Origin: DASVFB01 sp963815965
GTDB taxonomy: Bacteria > Actinomycetota > Thermoleophilia > Gaiellales > Gaiellaceae
Assembly: GCA_963815965.1 (NCBI GenBank)
Contig: CAWFIT010000015.1
Coordinates: forward strand, 1 to 64,000
DNA length: 64,000 nucleotides
Reading direction: 5' to 3'
Below the pieces are notes generated by a model that ran no database searches, was not told the origin of the DNA, and saw only the letters and a program-made list of their open reading frames with translations. Below are positions 35,165 to 43,077 of this stretch, one piece after another (position 1 is the stretch's first letter; the number at the start of each line of letters is the position of its first letter). The translations under genes and the position numbers were made by a program.

Positions 35165-36451
35165 CTAAGGCGCGCGGAGCCGGACGACCGCGTCGACGCC
35201 GCCGGTGTCCGCAGGGAGCAGCTCGATCTCGCCCTCGTCGACCGCGACGAGCCGGCGCGCGATTGTCAGCCCGAGGCCCGATCCCTCGCCTTGCCCTGCG
35301 CGCCAGAAGCGGTCGAACGCACGCGCCCTTCGCTCCGCCGTCAGGCCCGGGCCCTCGTCAACGACGTGCAGCTCGGCCCAGCCGTCGCGACGCATCGTCG
35401 TGACGTGGATCCCCGCGCCCTGAGGCGAAGCCTCGAGCGCGTTCGCGAGGAGATTGTCGAGCACCTGCTCCGCACGGCCCGCCGCCGCCCACGCAACCAC
35501 TGCCGTGCCTCCCGTGTCGATCGACACCTCGCGTTCGTCGCCAAGCGCGCTCCACGCGTCGGCACGTGCCGCGGCCAGCGCGGTGAGGTCGAGAGGGCCC
35601 GCGGGCTCGACGTCCTCCTGCGCGTGCGCCAGGGCAAGCAGTTCGGAGACGAGACGCGTGAGCCGTTCGGTCTCGGCGACGGCTGCGGCGAGCGACTCGC
35701 GCCCATCCGGCGCCACGTCCCGCTCGAGGTTCTCGAGACGCAGGCGCAGCGCCGTCAGCGGCGTCCGCAGCTGATGCGATGCGTCGGCGACGAACTCCTG
35801 TTGCGACGTGAGCAGAGCTTCGAGCTTCGCGGCGGTCTCGTTCAGGGTCCGCGCGAGGCGCCGGACTTCCTCAGGGCCTTCCTGCTCGGGCGCCCGGGAG
35901 TCGAGGTCTCCTTCGCCGATCCGCTCCGCGGCCTTTTCGACACGGCGCAGGGGTCGCACGAGCGAGCGCGACAGCATCAGGCCGACGATCGCCGCCGCGG
36001 CGAGCACGATTGCGGCGACAGCCGCCAGCGCCAGCCAGTAGCGATAGATGTGCCGGTCGGTCGGCGCCGTCGGATAGGTGATGCGCACACTGCCAAGCAG
36101 CCGACCGTTCGAGACGATCGGCGTCGTGAGCGACAAGCCCTGCACTCGCTCGAACTCGTTCTCGCCGCGGGCGGAGTCCGCGATCACGCGGCCCGAGCGG
36201 TCGAAGATCACGAGCCGGCTGTCCGTCGCCTCGGCATAGCGCGAGACGGCGGCGAGCACCTGTGCGTCGTGCGCCCGACCGTGCTCGAGAGCGTCCTCCG
36301 AGAGAGAGCCGGCGGCGAGCGCATCGTGCTCGACCTTCGTCCGCAGGTCCTGTCTCTGATTGTGGGAGTTGAGGATCCCGAGCGGCACCTCGAGCGCGAC
36401 CAGCACGACCAGCGTCAGCGCGAGGTAGCTGAGCAGCAGCCGGCGGGTCAC
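35165..36451 (-). CDS. Sensor histidine kinase (HAMP, paired with adjacent regulator)
   Basis: 428 residues. Membrane helix (LLLSYLALTLVVLVALEVPL), extracytoplasmic sensor of about 110 residues, second helix (YWLALAAVAAIVLAAAAIVG), HAMP, then HisKA with FVADASHQLRTPLTALRLRL (phosphorylated His), N box DNLLANALEA, G boxes DEGPGL and GEGSGLGLTIARRL. GTG 36451 overlaps the response-regulator stop, so kinase and regulator are one operon. It is paralogous to the kinase at 39224-40618 across its whole length. Confidence 0.93.
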   Translation of the reverse strand: MTRRLLLSYLALTLVVLVALEVPLGILNSHNQRQDLRTKVEHDALAAGSLSEDALEHGRAHDAQVLAAVSRYAEATDSRLVIFDRSGRVIADSARGENEFERVQGLSLTTPIVSNGRLLGSVRITYPTAPTDRHIYRYWLALAAVAAIVLAAAAIVGLMLSRSLVRPLRRVEKAAERIGEGDLDSRAPEQEGPEEVRRLARTLNETAAKLEALLTSQQEFVADASHQLRTPLTALRLRLENLERDVAPDGRESLAAAVAETERLTRLVSELLALAHAQEDVEPAGPLDLTALAAARADAWSALGDEREVSIDTGGTAVVAWAAAGRAEQVLDNLLANALEASPQGAGIHVTTMRRDGWAELHVVDEGPGLTAERRARAFDRFWRAGQGEGSGLGLTIARRLVAVDEGEIELLPADTGGVDAVVRLRAP

Positions 36452-37107
36452 GGCTCGTCGCGGAGACGGAGCCCGATACCGCGGACCGTCTCGATCAAGC
36501 TCGGATCTCCGACCTTCTTGCGAAGCGATGCAACGTGCACGTCGACCGTCTTCGCCGATCCGTACCAGTTCGTGTTCCAGACCTCGTTGAGGATCCGTTG
36601 CTTCGTGACGACGGCGCCGGGGTCGCGGGCGAGCAGCGCGAGCAGGTCGTACTCCTTCGCGGTGAGGTGGAGCTCCCGCTCGTCGAACCACGCGCGACGC
36701 GCGCGGACGTCGAGGCGAAGCGGCCCGACCTCGAACGCTGCCGCGTTTGCCGCCTGGCGGCCCGAGCGGCGAAGCACCGCTCGGATTCGCGCCACGAGCT
36801 CGCGCAAGCCGAAGGGCTTCACGACGTAGTCGTCTGCGCCGAGCTCGAGCCCGACGACGCGGTCGACCTCCTCGCCCTTTGCCGTGACGACGATGATCGG
36901 GACCTCCGATCGGGCGCGCAGCTCGCGGCAGACCTCGTAGCCGTCGACGTCCGGCAGCCGCAGGTCGAGCAGGACGACGTCCGGCTCCGTCGCCTCGAGC
37001 GCGGCCTTCCCCGTCGCGACGCGCGTCACGGTGAACCCTTCGCGGCGGAGACCCTCCGCGAGCGGTTCGGCGATTGCGTCCTCGTCCTCGACGATGAGTA
37101 CGTCCAC
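36448..37107 (-). CDS. OmpR/PhoB-family response regulator
   Basis: 219 residues. Receiver: LIVEDEDAIAEPLAEGLRRE, phospho-Asp in DVVLLDLRLPDVDGYEV, VVTAKG and KPFGLRELVARIRAVLRR. C-terminal winged helix: LHLTAKEYDLLALLARDPG, ILNEVWNTNWYGSAKTVDVH, ASLRKKVG and RGIGLRL. OmpR-type regulators bind direct repeats with roughly 11-bp period; three such TTTGCCG-like half-sites occur just upstream (37159-37187) and again before the two redox clusters. GTG 37107 gives a standard receiver start. Confidence 0.93.
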   Translation of the reverse strand: MDVLIVEDEDAIAEPLAEGLRREGFTVTRVATGKAALEATEPDVVLLDLRLPDVDGYEVCRELRARSEVPIIVVTAKGEEVDRVVGLELGADDYVVKPFGLRELVARIRAVLRRSGRQAANAAAFEVGPLRLDVRARRAWFDERELHLTAKEYDLLALLARDPGAVVTKQRILNEVWNTNWYGSAKTVDVHVASLRKKVGDPSLIETVRGIGLRLRDEP

Positions 37108-37158
37108 GCCCCCATCGTCACACGTGCGGAAGAGCAAAGCCTCCGGACGAGCCGCGAA

Positions 37159-37187
37159 TTTGCAGCGGCTTTACCGAAGTCTTGCCG
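37159..37187 (+). promoter_or_regulatory. Three 11-bp-spaced TTTGCCG-like half-sites upstream of the regulator-kinase operon
   Basis: TTTGCAG (37159), TTTACCG (37170) and CTTGCCG (37181) start exactly 11 bases apart, in the gap between the membrane-protein stop (37193) and the regulator start (37107). The same half-site occurs before the two redox clusters. Likely autoregulatory binding site of the OmpR-type regulator. Confidence 0.6.
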
Positions 37188-37192
37188 TGCAC

Positions 37193-37751
37193 CTACGCCG
37201 GCGAGGGGGCCGGGCGCGGGGCCGACCTCGGCATGAGGAGCCGGTAGAACGAGAGCCAGAGCACCGGACCGGCGGCCAGCAGCGCCAGCACAGGCCCGCC
37301 GACGCCGTGCAGGTCGGTACCGACGAAGAGCGCGTGTCCCAAAGAGAGGGCGAAGGCGGCGAAGCTCGCGTAGTGGAGCCGGCGCCAGCCCTTCTGGCCG
37401 ATCCACTTTCGCATCCTGAACGAGGCCGCCAGGGCGAGGCTGAGCCAGCCGGCGATGACGCCGGCGGCGACTGCGCCCGGATTTCCACGGCGCCGCGAAC
37501 GGCACGAGGACGGACAGCAGGTTGAAGTGCATGACGGGGTCGAGCATCAGCGCGACGACGTGCAACCCGACCATCGAGAGGCCCGTCCAGACCAGTGTCC
37601 GGTGCAGGCCGAGCAACGCCTTCTGACGTTTCGGACCGAGCAGGCGCGTGCTCATCGCGAGGCCCAGCCAGACCGACAGGGTCAGCAGGCCGAAGGCGGT
37701 GAGCCCCGCGGCGCGCGCGATGAGCCAGGCGACCGGCAGCGCAGTGGTCAT
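37193..37751 (-). CDS. Ferric-reductase-like heme membrane protein (copy 1), one frameshift
   Basis: ATG 37751 overlaps the ApbE stop (ATGA). Frame one covers helices with LLGLHRTLVWTGLSMVGLHV and LDPVMHFNLLSVLVPFAAPW. Near 37480 one base too many occurs, after which the protein continues PGAVAAGVIAGWLSLALAAS, RMRKWIGQKGWRRLHYASFA and ALSLGHALFVGTDL. Four His in two facing helix pairs (GLHR/GLHV and RLHY/LGHA) are the expected ligands for two b hemes in ferric-reductase-like/YedZ-type domains that move electrons across the membrane. Paralogue of 42314-42880 with the same ApbE partner. Confidence 0.8.
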
Positions 37752-38705
37752 GCCGCCCTCACGAGGATGCGCGAGCGCGCAATCGGCGGCCTGCCGAGCA
37801 GGAGTGGCTCGCCGTCGTGCGGAACGAACACCGCGGAGATCCGCGGGTGCGCGGCGACGTGCGCCGCGGCGTCGGCGGCTGTGGAGATCCCGAGCGCGGT
37901 CGCGTGTGCCTCCGCCTCGGCAGCATCCGGTGCGAGGACGGTCACGGCGAGCGGTCCGGGCTCCGCCGGCTCGCCGGTGGCCGGGTCGATCAGGTGGTGG
38001 AGCGAACCGCCGGGCCCGAAACGGCGGGCGTCGCGACCCGAGGTCGCGACGCCCCCCGCGTGGAGGAGCAGGACGCCGACGTTCGTTCCTGGGCGACGGG
38101 GGTCGGCGACGGCAATCCGCCATGGCCCACCCTCGGGCGTCATACCCCGGAGCGCGAGGTCGCCGCCGAGGTCGACGAGCCCGCCGGGCAACATCGGCCA
38201 GGCATCCCTCATCGCCGAGAGCGCCCGCGCGGCTGCGTAGCCCTTGCCGATCCCGCCGAGGTCGACTGCGGCGCCGGCCTCGAGGCGTGCGCGACCGGCA
38301 GTCTCGTCGAGCTCGATCACGGCGCCGGCGCGCCAGCGTTCGACCCGCCGTGGGGCGCGTTCGGCGAGCTGCTCGAACGAGCGGTCGTAGCCGGCGGCGA
38401 CGAGCGCGGGCAGGATCGTCGGATCGAAGCGCCCGCGTGTGTCCTCGCGTGCGCGCAAGGAGAGGCGCAGCGCTTCGAGGAGCCGCACGTCCACCGTGGA
38501 CCATTCGCCGCCGGCTGCGTTCAACCGGGAAAGGTCGCTCGCCGGCAGGAAGCGGGAGAGCGCCTCCTCGCATGCCGCGACCTCGGTGCGCGCCGCCTCG
38601 AGCGCGCGCCGAGCGTGCCGGGTGTCGCGCGGCCCCGCGGTGACTGCGGCGGCGCAAGTTGTGCCGACTGCGCGGAACGTGATGCGCTCGAGACGTGCTA
38701 CTCAT
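37748..38705 (-). CDS. apbE: FAD:protein FMN transferase ApbE (copy 1), frameshift near 5' end
   Basis: ApbE attaches FMN from FAD through a phosphoester bond to Thr/Ser of extracytoplasmic proteins. Motifs: GRFDPTILPALVAAGYDRSF, AAVDLGGIGKGYAAARALSA, VDLGGDLALRG, ATSGRDARRFGPGGSLHHLI followed by DPATGEPAEPG. The ATG at 38705 overlaps the preceding stop, but its frame must move one base near 38690 to enter RITFRAVGTTC, the usual ApbE start (length is a multiple of three plus one). No signal peptide or lipobox is visible, so it may act before export. Its target is not obvious nearby. Confidence 0.85.
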
Positions 38706-38923
38706 CGCACGACTGCCGACGTCTGCGTTGTCGCGTGCGGCGCGCTGGTGACGGCAGGTTGCACCAGAACGAGCTGCTGCCTGCCGTTCGGGCCCTTGAC
38801 GACGAGTGTCTGCGGTGTTGCCTGCTGCGGCGTGGCCGCCGCAGGCTGGTGCGTCCAGGCGAGAACCGCGACAATCGCGAGCATCGCCCAGACGGAGAGA
38901 ACCGCGATCCAGACGCGTTGCAT
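38702..38923 (-). CDS. Small single-pass membrane protein (73 aa), redox cluster 1
   Basis: One N-terminal helix (VWIAVLSVWAMLAIVAVLAW), then an extracytoplasmic tail of about 45 residues rich in Gln, Thr and Ala (QTLVVKGPNGRQQLVLVQPA; ending TQTSAVVR). Ends at the ApbE start (ATGA) and begins at the stop of the previous small gene. Cluster 2 has an equivalent in the same place (41113-41469). No heme, flavin or metal motif is visible. Possibly an electron-transfer accessory or flavinylation substrate, which is speculation. Confidence 0.65.
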   Translation of the reverse strand: MQRVWIAVLSVWAMLAIVAVLAWTHQPAAATPQQATPQTLVVKGPNGRQQLVLVQPAVTSAPHATTQTSAVVR

Positions 38924-39108
38924 CAGTCGGCCTCCTCCCCTTGCGGCGCCTGCGGTGCCGGCTGCGCGGCCTGGACGAACGCGGCGGGCGCAGCGGCCCG
39001 AACGTTCGACGGTGTGTGCGCGATGCCGAGGATCGCGGCGCCGCCCGTGAGGACGGTCGCCGCGAGAACGGCGGCGAGCGAAAGTGCATGGCGGCGGCTG
39101 TTGAGCAT
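38923..39108 (-). CDS. Small membrane/secreted protein (61 aa), first gene of redox cluster 1
   Basis: MLNSRRHALSLAAVLAATVL then TGGAAILGIAHTP is a signal-peptide-like or anchoring segment, followed by a short Ala/Pro/Gln tail ending PQGEEAD. GGAGG lies just before the ATG. Equivalent in place to 40743-41120 of cluster 2, though sequence similarity is limited to the hydrophobic part. Preceded by the TTTGCCG direct repeat. Confidence 0.6.
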   Translation of the reverse strand: MLNSRRHALSLAAVLAATVLTGGAAILGIAHTPSNVRAAAPAAFVQAAQPAPQAPQGEEAD

Positions 39109-39194
39109 TGGATCCTCCTTAGTCGTGACTGCTTCGTTCTACGCCGCGCCGTGGAAACCGCGGGCGAGCGCCTCGCAACGATTCGGCCGCCCGA

Positions 39195-39213
39195 GGCAAA
39201 GGTTCGGCAAAGG
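39195..39213 (-). promoter_or_regulatory. Direct-repeat operator upstream of redox cluster 1
   Basis: On the minus strand TTTGCCG-AACC-TTTGCC: two half-sites starting 11 bases apart, 87 bases upstream of the first cluster-1 gene, within the 115-base gap after the kinase stop. Nearly identical to the site at 40641-40658. Confidence 0.65.
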
Positions 39214-39223
39214 TCGTCGCGGC

Positions 39224-40618
39224 TCAGCCGCTGCGCAGGCGCACGACGGCGTCCGTCCCACCGTTCTGCGTGGCCGCGAGCTCGACCTCACCCTCGTCCG
39301 CCTCGACGAGCTTCCGCACGATCGCGAGTCCGAGCCCGGAGCCGGTCGAGCCGGCGCCGGCGCGCCAGAACCGGTCGAACGCGCGCGCCCGCTGCTCCGG
39401 CGTCATCCCGGGACCTTCGTCCCGCACGTGCAGCTCGACCCACGGCGCCGCCTCCTCCGCGGAGACGGTCACCGTGCTGCCGCGCGGCGCGTGACCGAGC
39501 GCGTTTCCGACGAGGTTGTCCAGCACCTGCGCGAGCCGCTGCGTGCCGACGCGAGCCCCCACCGGACCGTCGGTCGCCGCGACGAGCGAGATCCCGTGCT
39601 CGGCGGCGAGCGCGCGCAGCGTCTCAGCGCGCTCGCGTGCGACGGCGGCGACGTCGATGCGCCCGGGAGGCGTGCTGCCTGCGTCGGCTCGCGCGAGCGC
39701 GAGGAGGCCCTCCACCATCTGTCCGAGGCGGTCGACTTCGCGGACGGCCGCCTCCAGATTGCGCCGTCCGGGCTCGTCGAGCCCGCGCTCGAGGCTCTCG
39801 AGCCGAAGCCGTAGTGCCGTCAGCGGTGTCCGCAGCTCATGCGATGCATCGGCGATGAACTCCTCCTGGGAACGAACAAGCTTCGCGAGCTTGGCGACGG
39901 TCTCGTTCAACACGGTCGCGAGCGAACGAACCTCGGGCGGTCCCTCCTGCTCGGGCCCGCGGGCTTCGAGGTCACCCTGGCCCACGGCGGCCGCTGCGTC
40001 CTCGAGCCTGCGCAACGGCCGGTTGACGAACCCGGCGACACCGATACCGACGAGAACGGCGGCTCCGAGCACGATCGCCGCGATCGCCGCGAGGACGAGC
40101 CAGTAGCGAAGCACGCGCGCATCGACAGCCGACGTCGGATACGTGATCCGAACGGCACCGTGCACGACGCCGCCGGATGCGATCGGCACTGCGACGTACA
40201 GCAGGTGCGTGTGCAGCGTCTTCGACCGGCGCGTTCCCGTGACGACTCCACCGCGTAGAGCCGACCTGACCTCCGGCCGCGACGCGAAGCTCTCGGCGCC
40301 GGAGACGCGTGCGCTCGTGTCGATCCGGGCGCGGCCGCTGCGATCGACGATCACGACGCGCGCGCTCGTCGAGCTCGAATAGTGGTACGCCTTGCTTGCG
40401 ACGGCCGCGAGCTGCGCCGTCGCGCCCGACCGGATCGCGTCCTCTGCGAGCGAGGCGAGCGTCGTCGCGTCGTGCTCGACCTTCATCTCAACCGTCCGCC
40501 GCTCGGTCCGCTGGTTCTGGAACCCGAGCGGGACTTCGAGCACGACGAGGACGAAGAGCGTAATGCCGAGATAGCCGAGAAGCAGGCGTTTGATCACGTC
40601 GCAACCAGTGTTGTCCAT
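39224..40618 (-). CDS. Sensor histidine kinase (HAMP), second copy without its own regulator
   Basis: 464 residues. Helix KRLLLGYLGITLFVLVVLEV, sensor domain of about 140 residues, helix LVLAAIAAIVLGAAVLVGIG, HAMP, HisKA FIADASHELRTPLTALRLRL, N box DNLVGNALGHA, G boxes DEGPGM and GSGLGLAIVRKL. Close paralogue of the kinase at 35165-36451. No response regulator adjoins it; the nearest is the shared one at 36448. The sensor domain includes DAIRSGATAQ. GTG 40594 (IKRLLLG) is an alternative start. Divergent from redox cluster 2. Confidence 0.92.
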   Translation of the reverse strand: MDNTGCDVIKRLLLGYLGITLFVLVVLEVPLGFQNQRTERRTVEMKVEHDATTLASLAEDAIRSGATAQLAAVASKAYHYSSSTSARVVIVDRSGRARIDTSARVSGAESFASRPEVRSALRGGVVTGTRRSKTLHTHLLYVAVPIASGGVVHGAVRITYPTSAVDARVLRYWLVLAAIAAIVLGAAVLVGIGVAGFVNRPLRRLEDAAAAVGQGDLEARGPEQEGPPEVRSLATVLNETVAKLAKLVRSQEEFIADASHELRTPLTALRLRLESLERGLDEPGRRNLEAAVREVDRLGQMVEGLLALARADAGSTPPGRIDVAAVARERAETLRALAAEHGISLVAATDGPVGARVGTQRLAQVLDNLVGNALGHAPRGSTVTVSAEEAAPWVELHVRDEGPGMTPEQRARAFDRFWRAGAGSTGSGLGLAIVRKLVEADEGEVELAATQNGGTDAVVRLRSG

Positions 40619-40640
40619 GAATCAGGCCACGGCTGGAGGC

Positions 40641-40658
40641 TTTGCCGAACATTTGCCG
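40641..40658 (+). promoter_or_regulatory. Direct-repeat operator upstream of redox cluster 2
   Basis: TTTGCCG at 40641-40647 and again at 40652-40658: perfect 7-base half-sites with 11-base period. It lies between the divergent second kinase (start 40618) and the first cluster-2 gene (40743), so it could control both. Confidence 0.7.
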
Positions 40659-40742
40659 CGTTCTTCCAAAGGTTGGCGGCGCGCGCTCCTACCGCTTACA
40701 CAGGTCCGCCTACGGTCGTTGCATCGACCCAGGAGGACTCTG

Positions 40743-41120
40743 ATGAACAAGCTCAACGTCGCAGCGATCGCCGGAATGCTCGCCTTCGCGGCGGTTCTCG
40801 GGACGATCGCGGCGACCAACACCGTGTCGCTCGGCACGTCGCATCGGCAGACAGCAAGCTCGACGTTGAGAGCGCAGACGAAGAAGCTCAACCGCTTCGA
40901 AGCGGCGCTCCGGCGCCAGCTCGCAAGGAAGCCGCCCAAGCTGCCCGCTGTGCCGACCGCCAAGGCATCGGTCGCCGCACCGGTGCACGCAACACAGCAG
41001 GCCCAGCAACAAGTCGTCTATCGCCGGCCGCCGCCTGTTGTCGTCGTGAAGCACACGCATCACGGTGACGACGGCGCCGAGCACGAGGGCTCCGGCGGCG
41101 GAGAGGGCGGTGATGACTAG
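40743..41120 (+). CDS. Secreted or anchored small protein with His/Gly/Asp-rich tail (125 aa), redox cluster 2
   Basis: AGGAGG precedes ATG 40743. The hydrophobic segment AAIAGMLAFAAVLGTIAATN is followed by a basic coiled region (LRAQTKKLNRFEAALRRQLA), a Gln-rich stretch, then VVVVKHTHHGDDGAEHEGSG and a GGGEGGDD end. The His/Asp-rich tail could bind divalent metal. No known family. Same position as the 61-residue gene in cluster 1. Confidence 0.65.
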   Translation: MNKLNVAAIAGMLAFAAVLGTIAATNTVSLGTSHRQTASSTLRAQTKKLNRFEAALRRQLARKPPKLPAVPTAKASVAAPVHATQQAQQQVVYRRPPPVVVVKHTHHGDDGAEHEGSGGGEGGDD

Positions 41121-41469
41121 CCACGTCGGAAGGCTCTACGCGCTCGCGCTCGGGCTCGTCGTCTTCTTCGTCGCGTGGGCCGTGGTCGCCGCGCACCCCT
41201 GGGGGACGCCGGCCGTCGATCAGCGGCGCCAGCTGCTGGTCGCGCGCGAAGCGCAGCTGCGGCACGAGGCGCGCCTGGTCAACAGGATTGTCACCGAGCG
41301 CTGGACCGCGTACCACAAGGCGCTCCACGCTCGACAAGCGGAGATCGCTGCCGCGAAGGCACGTGCGGCACGACAGGCGGCCGTTGCAGCGTCGTACGTC
41401 GCCGCGCCCGCACCCTCGTCCGTGCGCGTCGTGACCCTGCCGCCGCTCACGATCACGAGAACGTCGTGA
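41113..41469 (+). CDS. Small single-pass membrane protein with helical extracytoplasmic part (118 aa)
   Basis: One helix (YALALGLVVFFVAWAVVAAH), then RRQLLVAREAQLRHEARLVN and ALHARQAEIAAAKARAARQA, a long amphipathic helix, ending VRVVTLPPLTITRTS. Overlaps the preceding gene and the ApbE start (TGATG). Counterpart of 38702-38923 by position and topology. Function unknown. Confidence 0.65.
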   Translation: MTSHVGRLYALALGLVVFFVAWAVVAAHPWGTPAVDQRRQLLVAREAQLRHEARLVNRIVTERWTAYHKALHARQAEIAAAKARAARQAAVAASYVAAPAPSSVRVVTLPPLTITRTS

Positions 41470-42317
41470 TGCAGCGCCGGACGTTCAGAGCGATGGGCAC
41501 CGACATCGAGCTGCTGGTCGACGCCGAGAACGCGGACGCCGCGCTGGACGCCGCCGAGCAGGAGTTCCACCGGCTCGAAGCGCTCCTCTCCCGCTTCATC
41601 GACGACTCGGAGCTGTCGCGGCTGAACCGCGACGGCTCGATCGATGCCGGCCCGGACCTGCTTCGCGTCGTCACGCTCGCCCTCGACGCGCGGAGGTACA
41701 CCGGCGGCCGTTTCGATCCCACCGTCCACGACGCCGTCGTGGCCGCCGGCTACGACCGCTCCTTCGAGCACGTGCCGCCGAACGGCGAGCGGCGCGCCGC
41801 GCCGCCCGCGCCGGGGGCCGGCCGCGTCCTAGTCGACGGCTCACGGATTCAACTCGAGGCCGGGGTGCGGCTCGATCTCGGCGGCATCGGCAAGGGCTAC
41901 GCCGCTGAGCGCGCGGCAGAGCTGCTCGCGACGGCGGGGCCGTGCCTCGTCAATGCCGGCGGCGACGTGGCCACGCGCGGAGGATCCTGGCCGGTCGGCG
42001 TCGAGACCGGCGGTGAGCTGCTGACGCTCGAGCTCTCCGGAGCCGCGCTCGCGACGTCCGGCCGAGACCGTAGGCGCTGGCGGCGCAACGGCCGCGAGCT
42101 GCACCATCTGATCGACCCGCTGACGGGTGAGCCGGCCGAGTCCGACGTCCTGCGCGTGACCGTCGTGGCGGACGATGCCGTCGCGGCCGAGGTGCGTGCG
42201 AAGTCGCTCTTCCTCGCGGGCGCGCGGAGGGCGACAGCGGAGGCCGACGCCGCCGGGGTGCCGGCCGTCGTGATCACGGACGACGGGCGGACGCTCCTCG
42301 CCGGAGGCCTCGCGTGA
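41469..42317 (+). CDS. apbE: FAD:protein FMN transferase ApbE (copy 2)
   Basis: 282 residues, intact. Starts MQRRTFRAMGTDIELLVDAE; GRFDPTVHDAVVAAGYDRSF; VRLDLGGIGKGYAAERAAEL; VNAGGDVATRGG; ATSGRDRRRWRRNGRELHHL then IDPLTGEPAES. These are the FAD and Mg2+ binding residues of ApbE. No signal peptide is visible. Overlaps its neighbours at both ends, so production is tied to the small proteins and the heme membrane protein. Confidence 0.93.
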   Translation: MQRRTFRAMGTDIELLVDAENADAALDAAEQEFHRLEALLSRFIDDSELSRLNRDGSIDAGPDLLRVVTLALDARRYTGGRFDPTVHDAVVAAGYDRSFEHVPPNGERRAAPPAPGAGRVLVDGSRIQLEAGVRLDLGGIGKGYAAERAAELLATAGPCLVNAGGDVATRGGSWPVGVETGGELLTLELSGAALATSGRDRRRWRRNGRELHHLIDPLTGEPAESDVLRVTVVADDAVAAEVRAKSLFLAGARRATAEADAAGVPAVVITDDGRTLLAGGLA

Positions 42318-42880
42318 AGAACGATCCGACCTTCTGGCTGCTCGCGCGGTCGAGCGGGCTCACGGCGTACGTGTTGATGACTTTGTCCGTGCTTGCCGGC
42401 CTCGTCGTCAAGTCGCGCCCGTTCGGGCGCACGCTCAAGACCGCGTCCGCCACCGACGTGCACCGCTTTCTTGCGCTGCTCGGGCTGGGGATGCTCGCGT
42501 TGCACGGGATCTCGCTGACTCTCGACCAGACGGTGCACATGCGACCGCTCGCGCTCGTCGTTCCCGGGCTGTCCCCGTATCGTCCCGCCGCGGTTGCGCT
42601 GGGCGTCGTCGCCTGCGAGCTCGCACTGCTGATCGTGCTTTCCTTTTCTATGCGGCGCCGGATCGGCACGCGCAACTGGCGCCGGCTGCACTGGGCGACC
42701 TACCTCGTCTTCCTCACTGCGACCGCCCACGGACTGGCGGCGGGCACGGACTCGTCGCAGCCGTGGGCGCTCAGCCTCTACCTGGGGGCCGTCGGCGCCG
42801 TCGTGTTCGCAACGACCTGGCGCGCGCTCGCCGGCCCCAATCGCCGGACCCCACTTCCCGCTCGCGAAAGGAGCACGTGA
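42314..42880 (+). CDS. Ferric-reductase-like heme membrane protein (copy 2)
   Basis: 188 residues, intact, about five to six membrane segments. Helix His pairs: DVHRFLALLGLGMLALHGIS and RLHWATYLVFLTATAHGLAA, consistent with two b hemes. WLLARSSGLTAYVLMTLSVL opens helix 1, as in copy 1 (WLIARAAGLTAFGLLTLSVW). GTG 42314 overlaps the ApbE stop. With the ferredoxin and reductase that follow, it could take electrons from cytoplasmic NAD(P)H to the cell exterior. Confidence 0.85.
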   Translation: MKNDPTFWLLARSSGLTAYVLMTLSVLAGLVVKSRPFGRTLKTASATDVHRFLALLGLGMLALHGISLTLDQTVHMRPLALVVPGLSPYRPAAVALGVVACELALLIVLSFSMRRRIGTRNWRRLHWATYLVFLTATAHGLAAGTDSSQPWALSLYLGAVGAVVFATTWRALAGPNRRTPLPARERST

Positions 42881-43077
42881 TGTACCGGATCATCATCGAC
42901 CGTTCACTCTGCAGCGGCTTCGGCGCGTGCGCCGAACTGGCCCCCGAGACCTTCGAAGTCGACGACGGCGGGCTCGTCTCGCTTCGCGTCGGCACCAGCA
43001 ACGACGAAGCCGTGCTGGACGCAGCCGCCGCCTGTCCGATGGCCGCGATCACGGTCGTCGAGGAGCAAGCGGCATGA
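42880..43077 (+). CDS. [3Fe-4S]-type ferredoxin (65 aa)
   Basis: MYRIIIDRSLCSGFGACAEL, then APETFEV, AAAACPMAAI. Three cysteines (C-x5-C and CP) with a non-Cys residue at the second ligand position, as in the [3Fe-4S] ferredoxins that serve actinobacterial P450s. No P450 gene is here; the next gene is a matching reductase. Overlaps both neighbours. Confidence 0.9.
   Translation: MYRIIIDRSLCSGFGACAELAPETFEVDDGGLVSLRVGTSNDEAVLDAAAACPMAAITVVEEQAA

Noticed and set aside
36448..37107. A second response regulator lost from beside the orphan kinase
   Set aside because: The 125-base gap at 40619-40742 and the 115-base gap at 39109-39223 hold no receiver or winged-helix remnant, so an ancestral loss cannot be shown.
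39224..40618. SGAT in the sensor domain of the second kinase as an ApbE flavinylation site
   Set aside because: The Asp is seven residues before Thr rather than the expected six, the paralogous kinase lacks the motif, and a four-residue match is common in Ala/Gly/Thr-rich sequence.
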